Shown one piece after another: positions 8,852 to 16,842 of a stretch of 44,989 nt of DNA. Every line of letters starts with the position of its first letter. Position 1 is the stretch's first letter. Below the pieces are notes generated by a model. The model made no database searches, was not told the origin of the DNA, and was given only the letters and a program-made list of their open reading frames with translations. The position numbers and the translations under genes are program-made. Origin of the DNA: Paraburkholderia sp. CNPSo 3272 (GTDB lineage Bacteria; Pseudomonadota; Gammaproteobacteria; Burkholderiales; Burkholderiaceae); contig NZ_JAMBPQ010000051.1 of assembly GCF_024206495.1 (NCBI RefSeq), forward strand, positions 1 through 44,989, in the 5' to 3' direction.

Positions 8852-9112
8852 ATGCGCGAACTCGAGCGGGTTAAGGGCATCCGAGGCGGTCATTGACGAC
8901 CGCCTGCGCTATTTTCAGCTGGTTGATCAGCAACTCGGCGAGCTACTGATCAACCAGCTGTGCCGGCGCAATGAAGCCTGCGGGCCGGCGGGACTAGTCT
9001 CGGTCAGGCGTGGGCGGCCGAGCAATTGGGAGATGTCAGTCGATCTGCAAACCCGCTTTAAGGCGAGGCTGTATGTGCACTTTGCCGATATCCAGCCTCG
9101 CCAGGTCGAATG
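8852..9112 (+). pseudogene. ISNCY-like transposase N-terminal remnant
   Basis: Begins MRELERVKGI, the usual start of ISNCY-family transposases. One extra base near 8881 then shifts the frame, after which EAVIDDRLR and later GPAGLVSVRRGRPSNWEM continue the N-terminal HTH region. The middle of the HTH is replaced by FQLVDQQLGELLINQL, encoded by a perfect inverted repeat (8916-8960), and similarity fades out after about 9100. The catalytic domain is absent. It is a short, inactive leftover. Confidence 0.65.
8916..8960. repeat. perfect 15-bp inverted repeat with 15-base loop
   Basis: CAGCTGGTTGATCAG (8916-8930) is exactly complementary to CTGATCAACCAGCTG (8946-8960). The 15-base loop contains a further CTC/GAG pairing. 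A second hairpin, GGCGGTC/GACCGCC, lies just upstream at 8885-8904. Neither has a T-tract. The repeat falls inside the transposase remnant and disrupts its conserved HTH. Confidence 0.8.
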
Positions 9113-9148
9113 GGGAACGTATCGCAAAGGTGTGTCACGGTCGAGGTG

Positions 9149-9526
9149 TCAGCTTTTGTGTACCACCTCAAACGAATATCCATCGGGATCGAATACATCG
9201 GCTGCATAGTAGCCTGGGTAGTATTCCATCCGGGCGCGGGGCGAAATATTGTTCGTCGCGCCAGCTGCAATGGCGGCGTTGTAGAACGCATCGACCGTCT
9301 GTTGATCGGGTGCCATGAAACCCCAATGGATCGCAGCAGGATTCGGTGTTCCCTGCTTCAACCAGAAACACGCGCTCTGGCCGTCGCCGAATCCCCATAG
9401 ATCCGGATGGCCGTTTTCGCCTTTGTAGGGCATGAAACAACGGATGCCGAGCGGTTCTAGCGCGGCTTCATAAAACGCGAGCGAGCGCTCTACGTCGCTA
9501 ACGGTCAGGATGATGTGATCGAGCAT
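9149..9526 (-). CDS. VOC-family (glyoxalase/bleomycin-resistance-like) protein
   Basis: A 125-residue vicinal-oxygen-chelate protein. It starts MLDHIILTVSDVERSLAFYEAAL, continues with the central GFGDGQSACFWLKQG region and 'IHWGFMAPDQQTVDAFYNAA', and ends with YYAADVFDPDGYSFEVVHK. The metal-site positions typical of the fold (His near residue 4, His of IHWGF, Glu of SFEVV) are present. Such small VOC proteins act as lyases, isomerases or resistance proteins; this one's substrate is unknown. The ATG at 9526 has GGAGAA upstream. It is transcribed divergently from the WYL-type regulator, an arrangement that often marks regulator and target. Confidence 0.85.
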   Translation of the reverse strand: MLDHIILTVSDVERSLAFYEAALEPLGIRCFMPYKGENGHPDLWGFGDGQSACFWLKQGTPNPAAIHWGFMAPDQQTVDAFYNAAIAAGATNNISPRARMEYYPGYYAADVFDPDGYSFEVVHKS

Positions 9527-9573
9527 GGGTTCGGTTCTCCATTGAAATCGGAGGTTGATCATAAGCGCCGGTG

Positions 9574-9590
9574 CTGACAGTTCCTGTCAG
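9574..9590. promoter_or_regulatory. candidate operator of the WYL-type regulator
   Basis: CTGACAGTTCCTGTCAG is a perfect 7-bp dyad with a 3-base centre. It lies between the divergent VOC (start 9526) and WYL-regulator (start 9697) genes, where an autoregulatory operator would be expected. Half-sites CTGACA recur at 10393-10406, just before the AlkC-type gene. Confidence 0.5.
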
Positions 9591-9696
9591 GAGGGGGATT
9601 TCCCGCCGGCTAGCGGTTGCCGTCGACGGCTACAATCGGGGAGCGCTGGCGGACCATCTGCCAGCAGGCGCGATTTTTGTAGAGAAGAGGCATTGC

Positions 9697-10407
9697 ATGT
9701 CACGTTCGGGGCGGTTGCTGCGCCTGATGGAGTTCCTGCGCACGAGTCGGCGCCCGGTAACGGCCGCCCGGCTCGCGGACGAGCTCGCTGTTTCGGAACG
9801 GACGGTCTATCGCGACGTCGCTGAGTTGATGGTGCAGGGTGTGCCCATCGAAGGCGGTGCGGGTGTCGGTTATGTGCTGAAACCCGGTTACTTCCTGCCG
9901 CCGCTAATGTTTGCCCGCGAGGAGCTGGAGGCGATTATGCTGGGTCTGCACTACGTCGATCAGCGCGGCGATGATGTACTGAAAGCGGCTGCAAAGGCAG
10001 CGAGGGCGAAGATCAGCGCCGTGTTGCCGCCGGATGCGGGAGTGACGCTCGATTTGCCGCTGGCGATACCCGGGCCGTCGATACCGTCCTTTCCCGACAA
10101 CGTGGTGGAACTCGACCGTCTGCGTGCGGCAATACGGGCGCAACGCCGCCTGGAGATCGTCTATGCCGATGCAGCCGGGCGTCGCTCGCAGCGCGTGGTC
10201 TGGCCCGTACAGATCGGTTTCATGGACAGCGCCCGCGTACTTGCCGCCTGGTGTGAACTGCGAGGAGCCTTTCGTACGTTCCGGACCGACCGGATTCTCT
10301 CGGTAGTCGAGTGCTCGCGCTATCCGGCCCGTCGTGCTGATCTGATACTCGGATTGCACGAGCATCTCGCGCTTTCAACCTACGCGCAGGATGCTGACAA
10401 AACCTGA
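9697..10407 (+). CDS. YafY-type HTH/WYL-domain transcriptional regulator
   Basis: A 236-residue regulator. The N-terminal DeoR-like winged helix covers residues 1-55 (RLLRLMEFLRTSRRPVTAARL, ELAVSERTVYRDVAELM). A linker with GYVLKPGYFLPPLMF follows, then a WYL domain (from about residue 140: LEIVYADAAGRRSQRVVWPVQ, and AWCELRGAFRTFRTDRI near the C terminus). WYL domains sense nucleic-acid or small ligands. The ATG at 9697 is preceded by GAAGAGG and starts exactly at the HTH; a longer frame opens at 9571, inside the putative operator. It probably represses itself and the divergent VOC gene through the dyad at 9574-9590, and could also influence the AlkC-type gene 68 bases downstream. Confidence 0.88.
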   Translation: MSRSGRLLRLMEFLRTSRRPVTAARLADELAVSERTVYRDVAELMVQGVPIEGGAGVGYVLKPGYFLPPLMFAREELEAIMLGLHYVDQRGDDVLKAAAKAARAKISAVLPPDAGVTLDLPLAIPGPSIPSFPDNVVELDRLRAAIRAQRRLEIVYADAAGRRSQRVVWPVQIGFMDSARVLAAWCELRGAFRTFRTDRILSVVECSRYPARRADLILGLHEHLALSTYAQDADKT

Positions 10408-10448
10408 CAGCTGTTTCGGCCACACTGCGGGTTCCCTGTACATAGGAG

Positions 10449-10465
10449 TTCGGCAGGTAGCCGAA
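10449..10465 (+). promoter_or_regulatory. small hairpin over the ribosome binding site of the AlkC-type gene
   Basis: TTCGGC and GCCGAA form an exact 6-bp stem enclosing AGGTA, the only ribosome-binding-like sequence before the ATG at 10476. The hairpin could modulate translation, or could be chance. Confidence 0.3.
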
Positions 10466-10475
10466 TACGCGCGTC

Positions 10476-11585
10476 ATGACCACTATCCAGACACCTACGC
10501 CGCTGAAGCAATCGATGGGGGAAAGGCAGTTCCACATGCTGGCGACTGTATTGCAATCGATCGAGCCCGCATTTGACCGACCAACGTTCCTGACGATCGC
10601 ACTTGACAGTCTCGACTCCCTGACGCTGATGGAACGCGTCAGGCGTGCCAGTGTCGCGATCGATGCGGGGGCACAGGCGCTGTCCGGCGGTTACGATGCC
10701 GTGCTGGCGTTGCTGATGGAGGCCGCGCCCATGCTCGGCCGGGGCTTCGTCTCACTCGTCGCGCCCGACTATATCGGGCAGTACGGTCGGCATACATTCG
10801 ATCGTTCGATGGGCGCGCTGAAGTACTTCACGCCGTTTGGTTCATCGGAATTCGCGGTACGCGAGTTCCTGCGTGACGATGTGCGGCGCGCACTGTCGAT
10901 CATGCAAGTCTGGTCGCAGGATACCGACGCCGCAGTGCGTCGGTTGGCGAGCGAAGGCAGTCGCCCGCGCTTGCCATGGTCGTTCCGGCTTCGGGAAATC
11001 GAGTCCGATCCATCTCTGGCGGCTTGGATTCTCGACAATCTGCGCGCAGACCCGAGCCCGTACGTGCGCCGCTCGGTGGCGAATCACCTGAACGACGTGA
11101 CAAAGACACATCCCTCATGGGTGCTCGAGCGCGCAGCGCAATGGGGCACCGACCACCCGCATGCCCAGTGGACCATCCGACACGCGCTACGGACGCTGGT
11201 CAAACAGGGGGACGCAAGGGCACTAGCGGTATTGGGTGCTGAAAGCACGCCGGGTATCACCGTTGGTTCATTCCGCGTAACTCCAGCAAACATTGTCCTT
11301 GGCGAGACGATCACGCTTGCCTGTGAGGTAAGCTCCACGGCCGGGAGGGCGCAACGTCTGGTTGTCGACTACCGGATCGCTTATGTCAAACAGCGTGGCA
11401 CTACGGCGCCGAAGGTCTTCAAACTAAAGTCTTTGATGTTGGAGCCGGGTCAGCACATCGTGCTCAGCCACGATCAGGTCATTCGCGATTTCACGACACG
11501 CACGCATTACACCGGTCGTCACGTAGTCGAGTTGATTGTCAACGGTGGCGTCGTTGCACAGGCAGCCTTCGACCTTACCCGGTGA
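10476..11585 (+). CDS. AlkC-type DNA alkylation repair protein
   Basis: A 369-residue HEAT-like repeat DNA glycosylase of the AlkC/AlkD superfamily. The body consists of paired helices containing the family signatures 'RRLASEGSRPRLPWS', PYVRRSVANHLNDVTKTHP and 'WTIRHALRTLVKQGDARAL'. The last ~100 residues (FRVTPANIVLGETITLACEV to the C terminus) form a beta-rich, Ig-like domain known from AlkC proteins. AlkC removes 3-methyladenine and 3-methylcytosine-type lesions; this is inferred from the family. The ATG at 10476 follows a weak ribosome binding site that lies in the loop of a small hairpin (10449-10465). It is co-directional with the WYL-type regulator, 68 bases away. Confidence 0.87.
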   Translation: MTTIQTPTPLKQSMGERQFHMLATVLQSIEPAFDRPTFLTIALDSLDSLTLMERVRRASVAIDAGAQALSGGYDAVLALLMEAAPMLGRGFVSLVAPDYIGQYGRHTFDRSMGALKYFTPFGSSEFAVREFLRDDVRRALSIMQVWSQDTDAAVRRLASEGSRPRLPWSFRLREIESDPSLAAWILDNLRADPSPYVRRSVANHLNDVTKTHPSWVLERAAQWGTDHPHAQWTIRHALRTLVKQGDARALAVLGAESTPGITVGSFRVTPANIVLGETITLACEVSSTAGRAQRLVVDYRIAYVKQRGTTAPKVFKLKSLMLEPGQHIVLSHDQVIRDFTTRTHYTGRHVVELIVNGGVVAQAAFDLTR

Positions 11586-12063
11586 GATGTTCGGTCAGCG
11601 TCAGCAGCCAACGTTGTCCAGCAATCGACCGATGGTGCTTTGAGCGATCTGGTCTGCAGCTTTCCTCCATCGACCGACGCCCGCGACACGTGAATCCGTG
11701 CGAAGCCGACCATGCCGCAGGCGAGCCGGGCGGCGCGCTCGGCCCGGCGCTTGCCGCGTATGATCGAGGCGTCTGAACTGTGTCCGCGGTCTCCGAACGC
11801 CAGGGCGCGGAAACAGGTTCCGCCATCTGTCGCGTGCCATTGAGCGAGGAAAGGGGAATACAGCGGATCCGGGAGTGCTATGCCTCAATCAGCAAACGCG
11901 AGCGCGAGCGCGAGGTCGAGGCGTCGGTGGTATTTGCCCCACTGAACAAGCAGGTGAGAGCCAAATTGACCATCAGAGAAGTCGCGGCGAAGGTGCACTG
12001 CAGACACGCCATGCGAAACGAGGCGCATCGCACCGAGACGCCTCCCATCACACCGGTTCACTT
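11586..12063. other. stretch without a recognised gene
   Basis: About 480 bases between the convergent AlkC-type gene and the flavin monooxygenase pseudogene. Open frames here give arginine-rich products with no family resemblance. A short GCGAGC tandem tract lies near 11897-11914. No terminator with a T-tract is apparent. Confidence 0.4.
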
Positions 12064-13272
12064 TCAGAGGATTTGTTCCGCGCGACGAATCGAGCTGATC
12101 ATGGAACTCTCCTGCAGGAACGCACGGCTCCTTTCCCGATCGAGCGAGATCTCGTGCAGATCGCTCTGATTGCGCCTTCGAACGTCCGGGTCGCGCTCTT
12201 CCATCAGTTTCTTATTGCGAATGCTGTTCTGCTGGACGATCTCCTTTGCAACCGTGCGTCGCTGTCGCGAATATCGCTCGAGCACATCCTGGCCGGTTTC
12301 GTTCAACCACACGTCCGCAAGTTTGTGCGCGAGGTTGAACGCGTCATGGATGCCGCCGTTCAGGCCGAATCCCCCAATCGGATTGTTGATATGCGCAGCG
12401 TCGCCGGCCAGCAAGACGCGCCCCTTGACGAACGTATCGGCGACCCGTTGATGAACCCGATAGGTGCCTGAATAAGCGAGAGAAAACTCCCTGTCGGCGC
12501 CGAGCACCGCTCGCAGCCGGGCTTGTACTTCAGCTGGATCGAGCAGGGTGTCATCGGCGACGTCCGGGTCGGCAGGCATAGCGACGCGCCAGAGATTGTC
12601 CCTGGCGTCGTCATAGAGTTTCAGCACGACGGCCCACGCGTCGGGATCGGAGACGTAGGCCGTTCCCGTATATCCGAGTTCCTCGAGTGGATCAGCGACG
12701 TTAACCACGATGAACTTCTCGGGCCATGTGAAGCCGTCGTACGTGAAGCCTCCGGCCTTGCGCACATTGCTTCGAGCACCGTCGGCGCCGATCACCCACG
12801 GCACCACAGTCTCAAAGGGGCCGTCGCTGCAAGAGAACGTGAGATGAGCCGCTTCGCCGTTAGTGCGGACAGCCTCTAGCGTGACGCCAAAGCGCAGCTC
12901 GACGTTCGGTTGGCGGCTCAGCTCATCGAGCAGAACGCTGGAGAGATAGTGCTGCGGCAGATGAAACCGAAACGGAAAGTCGGTGACATCGGCAAGCAGC
13001 CCTAGGTCGAATTCGGCATATACGCCAGCGATTCGATCGCGCATCTGCCAGACCGGGATACGCAGGCCCATCTTCATTAATGCCTGCTCGACGCCGAGCG
13101 AGCGGAGAATTTACAGTGTAGGGGGATGGAACGCAGCGCCGCGCTGTTCGCGGGCGATTGTCGTGCCGGCTTCGTAGACGACGCATGGCACGCCGCGTCT
13201 AGCGAGACCGAGGGCCGTTGTCAAGCCGACCGGACCGGCGCCGATGATTGCGACTTTGTTGTCGTGGTGCAT
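12064..13272 (-). pseudogene. FAD-dependent aromatic hydroxylase, interrupted by one in-frame stop
   Basis: Read leftward from the ATG at 13272, this is a complete class A flavin monooxygenase of about 402 residues except for one TAA (13111-13113) about 53 codons in. The N-terminal piece has the FAD-binding GAGPVGLTTALGLARRG motif. After the stop, the same frame continues with the DG motif (VIGADGARSNVRK) and the GD motif (VLLAGDAAHINNPIGGFGLN). The family pattern at the stop is 'HPPTLE-x-L', so GAA to TAA is the likely change. Relatives hydroxylate phenols and hydroquinones. Together with the porin, it would have been the leftward arm of the LysR-controlled catabolic locus. Translation could restart at 13077, but that would lack the FAD-binding start. 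Confidence 0.82.
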
Positions 13273-13328
13273 TTTCCTGTTCCGCTGGTGAGTTGACTGA
13301 CACGCGCAGGGAGGGGCCCGAGCGTGGC

Positions 13329-14501
13329 TTAAAAGTTGTGCTGTATACCGAGCAGCACGCCTGTCTGCTTCGTGCCGGCCGTGGTGAAGTAACCCGATCC
13401 GACGGAGTACGAAGCGTTGCTGTTGTTCTGCATGAAAGCGACCATTGAGTAGACCGAAGTTCGCTTCGAGAGCAGATAGCTGCCTCGCAAAACGTAGAAG
13501 TTGGCATTTTTGTGGTCGGTGGTCGTGATACGCGATATCTCGCCGTCAAAGCGGATATCGGGGCGAAGCGAATACGAAAATCCGCCGTAGAAGATATTGG
13601 TCTCGTAAATGGATGCGGCCCGGGTTCGCCGATGCACGACACCTCCTGCAATTCTCAGCTTCTCGAACTGGACATATCCGCTCGCCATATAGCGGGTGGT
13701 CTTGTCGCTGCTGCCGGGAAGGGGAAGGGGCGACGAAGGGTCGAACGCGACACTGTTCGCAAGAGCGCCGGGGCCGCCGCGCAGTTCGTCGTAGACGAGT
13801 TGGCCGCCGGCAGCATCTCCCCAATATCCGATCAGGGCCGTGATCTGCCGGCACGCGAGCGGGTCGCCGGCCACGCCACCGGGGCAGTTCGACGCACTCG
13901 GGCTATATCCTGCACCACCATTGGCGGGGGTGGTACCTGGGCTCGACGCCGCGTCGCGCCCGAAGCTGTATGTGACGCCGAGCACGAACTGATGGTACGT
14001 ACCGAGATAGCTGACGGCGTTGTCGGACCGCGCGTTCGGCAGATAGGGGTCGAGTGACGCAATCGAATAGACGCTGGGACCCAGCACCGTGCTGTTCATG
14101 AGGCCCATGTAGGTCATGTTGATCTGCCGCCCGAGCTTCAGCGTGCCGAGCGGACTCTCGATGCCGACCCAGGCCGAGCGGCCGAACAGTCGGCCACCAT
14201 TCTGGAGTGTTCCCGAGCTGGGCGAAAAACCGTTTTCGAGCTCGAAGATTGCATCGACGCCGCCGCCCAGCTCCTCCCGGCCCTGCACCCCCCAGCGCGA
14301 CGGAACGGCAGACGAGAGAGAAGTCATGCGTATGGCGGAGCCGTCCGGCGCCTGTTGGCCCGGTCCGCGCGCGACGTGGTTCTCCCAGTCGATGCCGGTA
14401 TCGATGATGCCGTAGAGCGTGACAGAGCTTTGCGCATAGCATGTTGTGCTGATCATGAGTATGGACGTTAGCGCTGCGCCCCTGAAAGCAGGTTTGAACA
14501 T
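13329..14501 (-). CDS. outer-membrane porin (OmpC-like, Burkholderiales type)
   Basis: A 390-residue 16-strand-type porin. It has a signal peptide ending CYA-QSS, the characteristic mature start QSSVTLYGIIDTGIDW, 'SRWGVQGREELGGGVDAIFELENGF', RLFGRSAWVGIESPLGTLKLGRQ (the loop entering the barrel) and a C-terminal phenylalanine (GIQHNF), the outer-membrane assembly signal. The start at 14501 puts the signal peptide at the N terminus. It is transcribed divergently from the LysR gene and lies just upstream of the hydroxylase pseudogene on the same strand, so it probably served uptake of the aromatic substrate of this locus. Confidence 0.93.
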   Translation of the reverse strand: MFKPAFRGAALTSILMISTTCYAQSSVTLYGIIDTGIDWENHVARGPGQQAPDGSAIRMTSLSSAVPSRWGVQGREELGGGVDAIFELENGFSPSSGTLQNGGRLFGRSAWVGIESPLGTLKLGRQINMTYMGLMNSTVLGPSVYSIASLDPYLPNARSDNAVSYLGTYHQFVLGVTYSFGRDAASSPGTTPANGGAGYSPSASNCPGGVAGDPLACRQITALIGYWGDAAGGQLVYDELRGGPGALANSVAFDPSSPLPLPGSSDKTTRYMASGYVQFEKLRIAGGVVHRRTRAASIYETNIFYGGFSYSLRPDIRFDGEISRITTTDHKNANFYVLRGSYLLSKRTSVYSMVAFMQNNSNASYSVGSGYFTTAGTKQTGVLLGIQHNF

Positions 14502-14699
14502 GCGTCTCCAACCAATGTCGTAATGTTGATTTGTACCTGCAAACTAACGGCGCTCTTGCGCGATGTCGATTCGCAAGACGGCATTCGTTCTATTAGAAAT
14601 CTGAATGGGGCCGGCGAGCCGCGCGACATATGGCTGTTCCTGATTGACGCGCGCGCGCTTGCAAAGGACCATATCGATCGGATTCAGCGTCTGGGAGAC

Positions 14700-15680
14700 A
14701 TGTCGGTGGCGATCAACAGCGGGTTGGGCGGGGCGCTCGACTTACGGTTACTCGTGGTGTTCGACGCCGTGATGCGCAGGGGCAGCCTGACGCTCGCGGG
14801 CGATAGCCTCGGCATGAGTCAGCCGTTGGTGAGCCAGTCGCTGGCGAAGCTGCGCCAATACTTCGGCGATCCGCTATTTGTGCGCACGTCGGCCGGCATG
14901 TCGCCGACGCCGCGTGCGCGCGAGCTTGCGCCGAAGATCGCGGCGATGATTCAGCTGATGGAAGAGGCGCTGGGAAGCCCGGATCAATTCAATCCCGCGA
15001 CATCGACCCGGACCTTCAGCTTTGCCGCGACCGATTTCGGGGCCGCGCACCTGCTGCCGAAGCTATTGCGATATCTGGCGCAGCACGCGCCGGGCATACG
15101 CGTGAGAGCGACACATGCGCCTCGGCATGGCGTTGACGATCTGCTCGAAGACGGCGAGGTCGATCTCGCGATCGGCAGCTTCGCAATCAGCCGGGCTCCG
15201 TTCTATCAGCGTCGTTTGTACTATTCCGACTACGTCTGCCTTGCCCGTGCGGAGCATCCTGGCGTTCGTGGGGCCCTGACGCGGGAAGCTTATCTCTCGG
15301 CACAGCACGCGCTGGTCGCACCGCTGCCTGGCGGCTACGAAGCACTGGAGCGATTTCTGCTCGAGAACGTTCCGGCTTCCAATTTCGTGGTGACAGTGCC
15401 GAACTTCCTCACGGTGCTGACGACGCTGCCGAATTCGGATGCGCTTTTTACGCTGTCGAGGCGTGCCGGCGAGCAGATCGTGCAACTGCTTCACGCGCAG
15501 ATGCTGGAACTGCCTGTCCAGATCCCAGGGTTCGTCGTGCGCCAGTTCTGGCACGAACGTTTTCACAAAGACCCAGCCAATAAATGGTTTCGCGATCTGA
15601 TCTATTCGCTGCTTGCGGCGCCCGATGAGGCGGCGAGCGACGGCACGCGCGCCGTCGATTCCTCCGCGCCGGGCACCTGA
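14700..15680 (+). CDS. LysR-type regulator of the hydroquinone-cleavage operon (NahR/NodD-like)
   Basis: A 326-residue LysR-family activator. The N-terminal winged HTH (about residues 12-70) reads LDLRLLVVFDAVMRRGSLTLAG, then MSQPLVSQSLAKLRQYFGDPLFVRT. The effector domain follows with 'RTFSFAATDFGAAHLLPKLL' and 'LDAG-like' DLLEDGEVDLAIGSF, a pattern typical of the NahR/LinR/PnpR subgroup that responds to aromatic acids or quinols. The ATG at 14700 was chosen because the HTH starts a few residues later; the frame stays open to 14523 without conserved sequence. It is placed between a leftward porin-hydroxylase unit and the rightward dioxygenase operon, so it probably controls both. A dyad at 15701-15719 is a candidate site. 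Confidence 0.87.
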   Translation: MSVAINSGLGGALDLRLLVVFDAVMRRGSLTLAGDSLGMSQPLVSQSLAKLRQYFGDPLFVRTSAGMSPTPRARELAPKIAAMIQLMEEALGSPDQFNPATSTRTFSFAATDFGAAHLLPKLLRYLAQHAPGIRVRATHAPRHGVDDLLEDGEVDLAIGSFAISRAPFYQRRLYYSDYVCLARAEHPGVRGALTREAYLSAQHALVAPLPGGYEALERFLLENVPASNFVVTVPNFLTVLTTLPNSDALFTLSRRAGEQIVQLLHAQMLELPVQIPGFVVRQFWHERFHKDPANKWFRDLIYSLLAAPDEAASDGTRAVDSSAPGT

Positions 15681-15700
15681 ATCGAGCCACCCGGCACCCT

Positions 15701-15719
15701 GCATGCCGTTTTGGCATGC
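15701..15719. promoter_or_regulatory. candidate LysR binding site of the dioxygenase operon
   Basis: GCATGCC-GTTTT-GGCATGC is a perfect 7-bp dyad containing the LysR consensus form T-N11-A (TGCCGTTTTGGCA). It lies 21 bases after the LysR stop and about 120 bases before the dioxygenase ATG. A further ATGC...GCAT pair follows at about 15720-15733. It could alternatively be a stem of a Rho-dependent 3' end. Confidence 0.5.
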
Positions 15720-15840
15720 GATGCATTAGCGCATGAGTCTGGCGGTTCACCCCCGCCGCTTCCATACTGCCTCCCATGCCTGCCGGCGAACCCGCCAGGC
15801 AACAGACGCCGCGCTGGCGCCTCACCCATCGGGAGACACT

Positions 15841-16797
15841 ATGGAAACGGGTTTGATTCACGGGCTTCATCACATCACACTGTGCACGTCGACGGCTCAA
15901 GGCGACGTCGACTTCTTCGTCAAGGTCATCGGCCAGCGCTTCATCAAGCGCACGCTGTTCTACGATGGTCGCATTCCGATCTATCACCTCTACTTCAGCG
16001 ACGCCGACGGCACGCCGGGCACGGTGATGACAACCTTTCCGATGCGCCGCACGGGCCTGATCGGGCGCAGAGGATCGGGTCAGTTCACAGCGGTTGCCTA
16101 TTCTGTTCCGGCAGGATCACTCGACTTCTGGCGCGAGCATTTCGGCAGGAACCGCGTCGAGATCGTGGAGGAATCGGAGCGCTTCGGCGAGAAGTACTTG
16201 CGCGTCGTGCATGCAGGCATCGATTTCGAAGTCGTCGAGGACCCGTCCGACACCCGCAAGCCATGGAAATCGGACTATGTGCCCGAGCAATACGCGGTCC
16301 GTGGCTTCCACAACTGGACCGCGACGGTACGCGAGTTCGAGGATATGGACGTGTTCATGAAAGCGGCGTGGCACTTCCGTCCCACGATGCAGGACGGCAA
16401 ATTTACGCGTTACGAAGCGGGTGATGGCGGTGCCGGACGGCGCATCGACATCCTGCACGAACCCGACATGCGGCAAGGCATGTGGACGCTCGCAGAGGGC
16501 ATCATTCACCACGGTGCGTTCGACGTACCCGACTACGATGCGCAGTCGCGGGTCAAGTTCGACACCGAAGGCATGGGCTTCACGGACTTTTCCGACCGCA
16601 AGAACCGCGGCTACTTCGAATCGGTCTACGTGCGCACACCGGGCGGCGTGATGTTCGAGGCGACCAAGTCGCTGGGCTTCAAAATGGACGAGGAGGAGTC
16701 ACTGCTTGGCAGCGAATTGAAGATCTCGCCGCAGTTCAACATTTCCCATGACGAACTTCGCAAGCTGATGCAAGTGGAGGATCCGATCCATGTTTGA
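15841..16797 (+). CDS. hydroquinone-type ring-cleavage dioxygenase (PcpA/LinE/MhqB-like, VOC fold)
   Basis: A 318-residue two-module VOC-fold extradiol dioxygenase. The iron ligands expected from PcpA appear at H11 (HGLHHITL), H224 (EGIIHHGAFDVP) and E273 (GVMFEATKS). The length and the pairing of an N-terminal 'FIKRTLFYDGRIPIYHLYF' with 'GTVMTTFPM' match the group that opens (substituted) hydroquinones rather than catechols. The ATG at 15841 follows GGGAGA directly and begins the fold; the frame opens earlier at 15733 without conserved sequence. It is the first gene of a probable operon with the hydrolase, maleylacetate reductase and decarboxylase. The exact substrate (chloro-, methyl- or unsubstituted hydroquinone, or hydroxyquinol) is not decidable from sequence. 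Confidence 0.85.
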   Translation: METGLIHGLHHITLCTSTAQGDVDFFVKVIGQRFIKRTLFYDGRIPIYHLYFSDADGTPGTVMTTFPMRRTGLIGRRGSGQFTAVAYSVPAGSLDFWREHFGRNRVEIVEESERFGEKYLRVVHAGIDFEVVEDPSDTRKPWKSDYVPEQYAVRGFHNWTATVREFEDMDVFMKAAWHFRPTMQDGKFTRYEAGDGGAGRRIDILHEPDMRQGMWTLAEGIIHHGAFDVPDYDAQSRVKFDTEGMGFTDFSDRKNRGYFESVYVRTPGGVMFEATKSLGFKMDEEESLLGSELKISPQFNISHDELRKLMQVEDPIHV

Positions 16798-16842
16798 ACA
16801 ATTCATCTTCAAGACACGCGCCGGGCGCACGGGAGTATGTCC

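Noticed and set aside
11897..11914. GCGAGC tandem tract as a CRISPR-like or satellite repeat
   Set aside because: Only about three imperfect units with no spacers.
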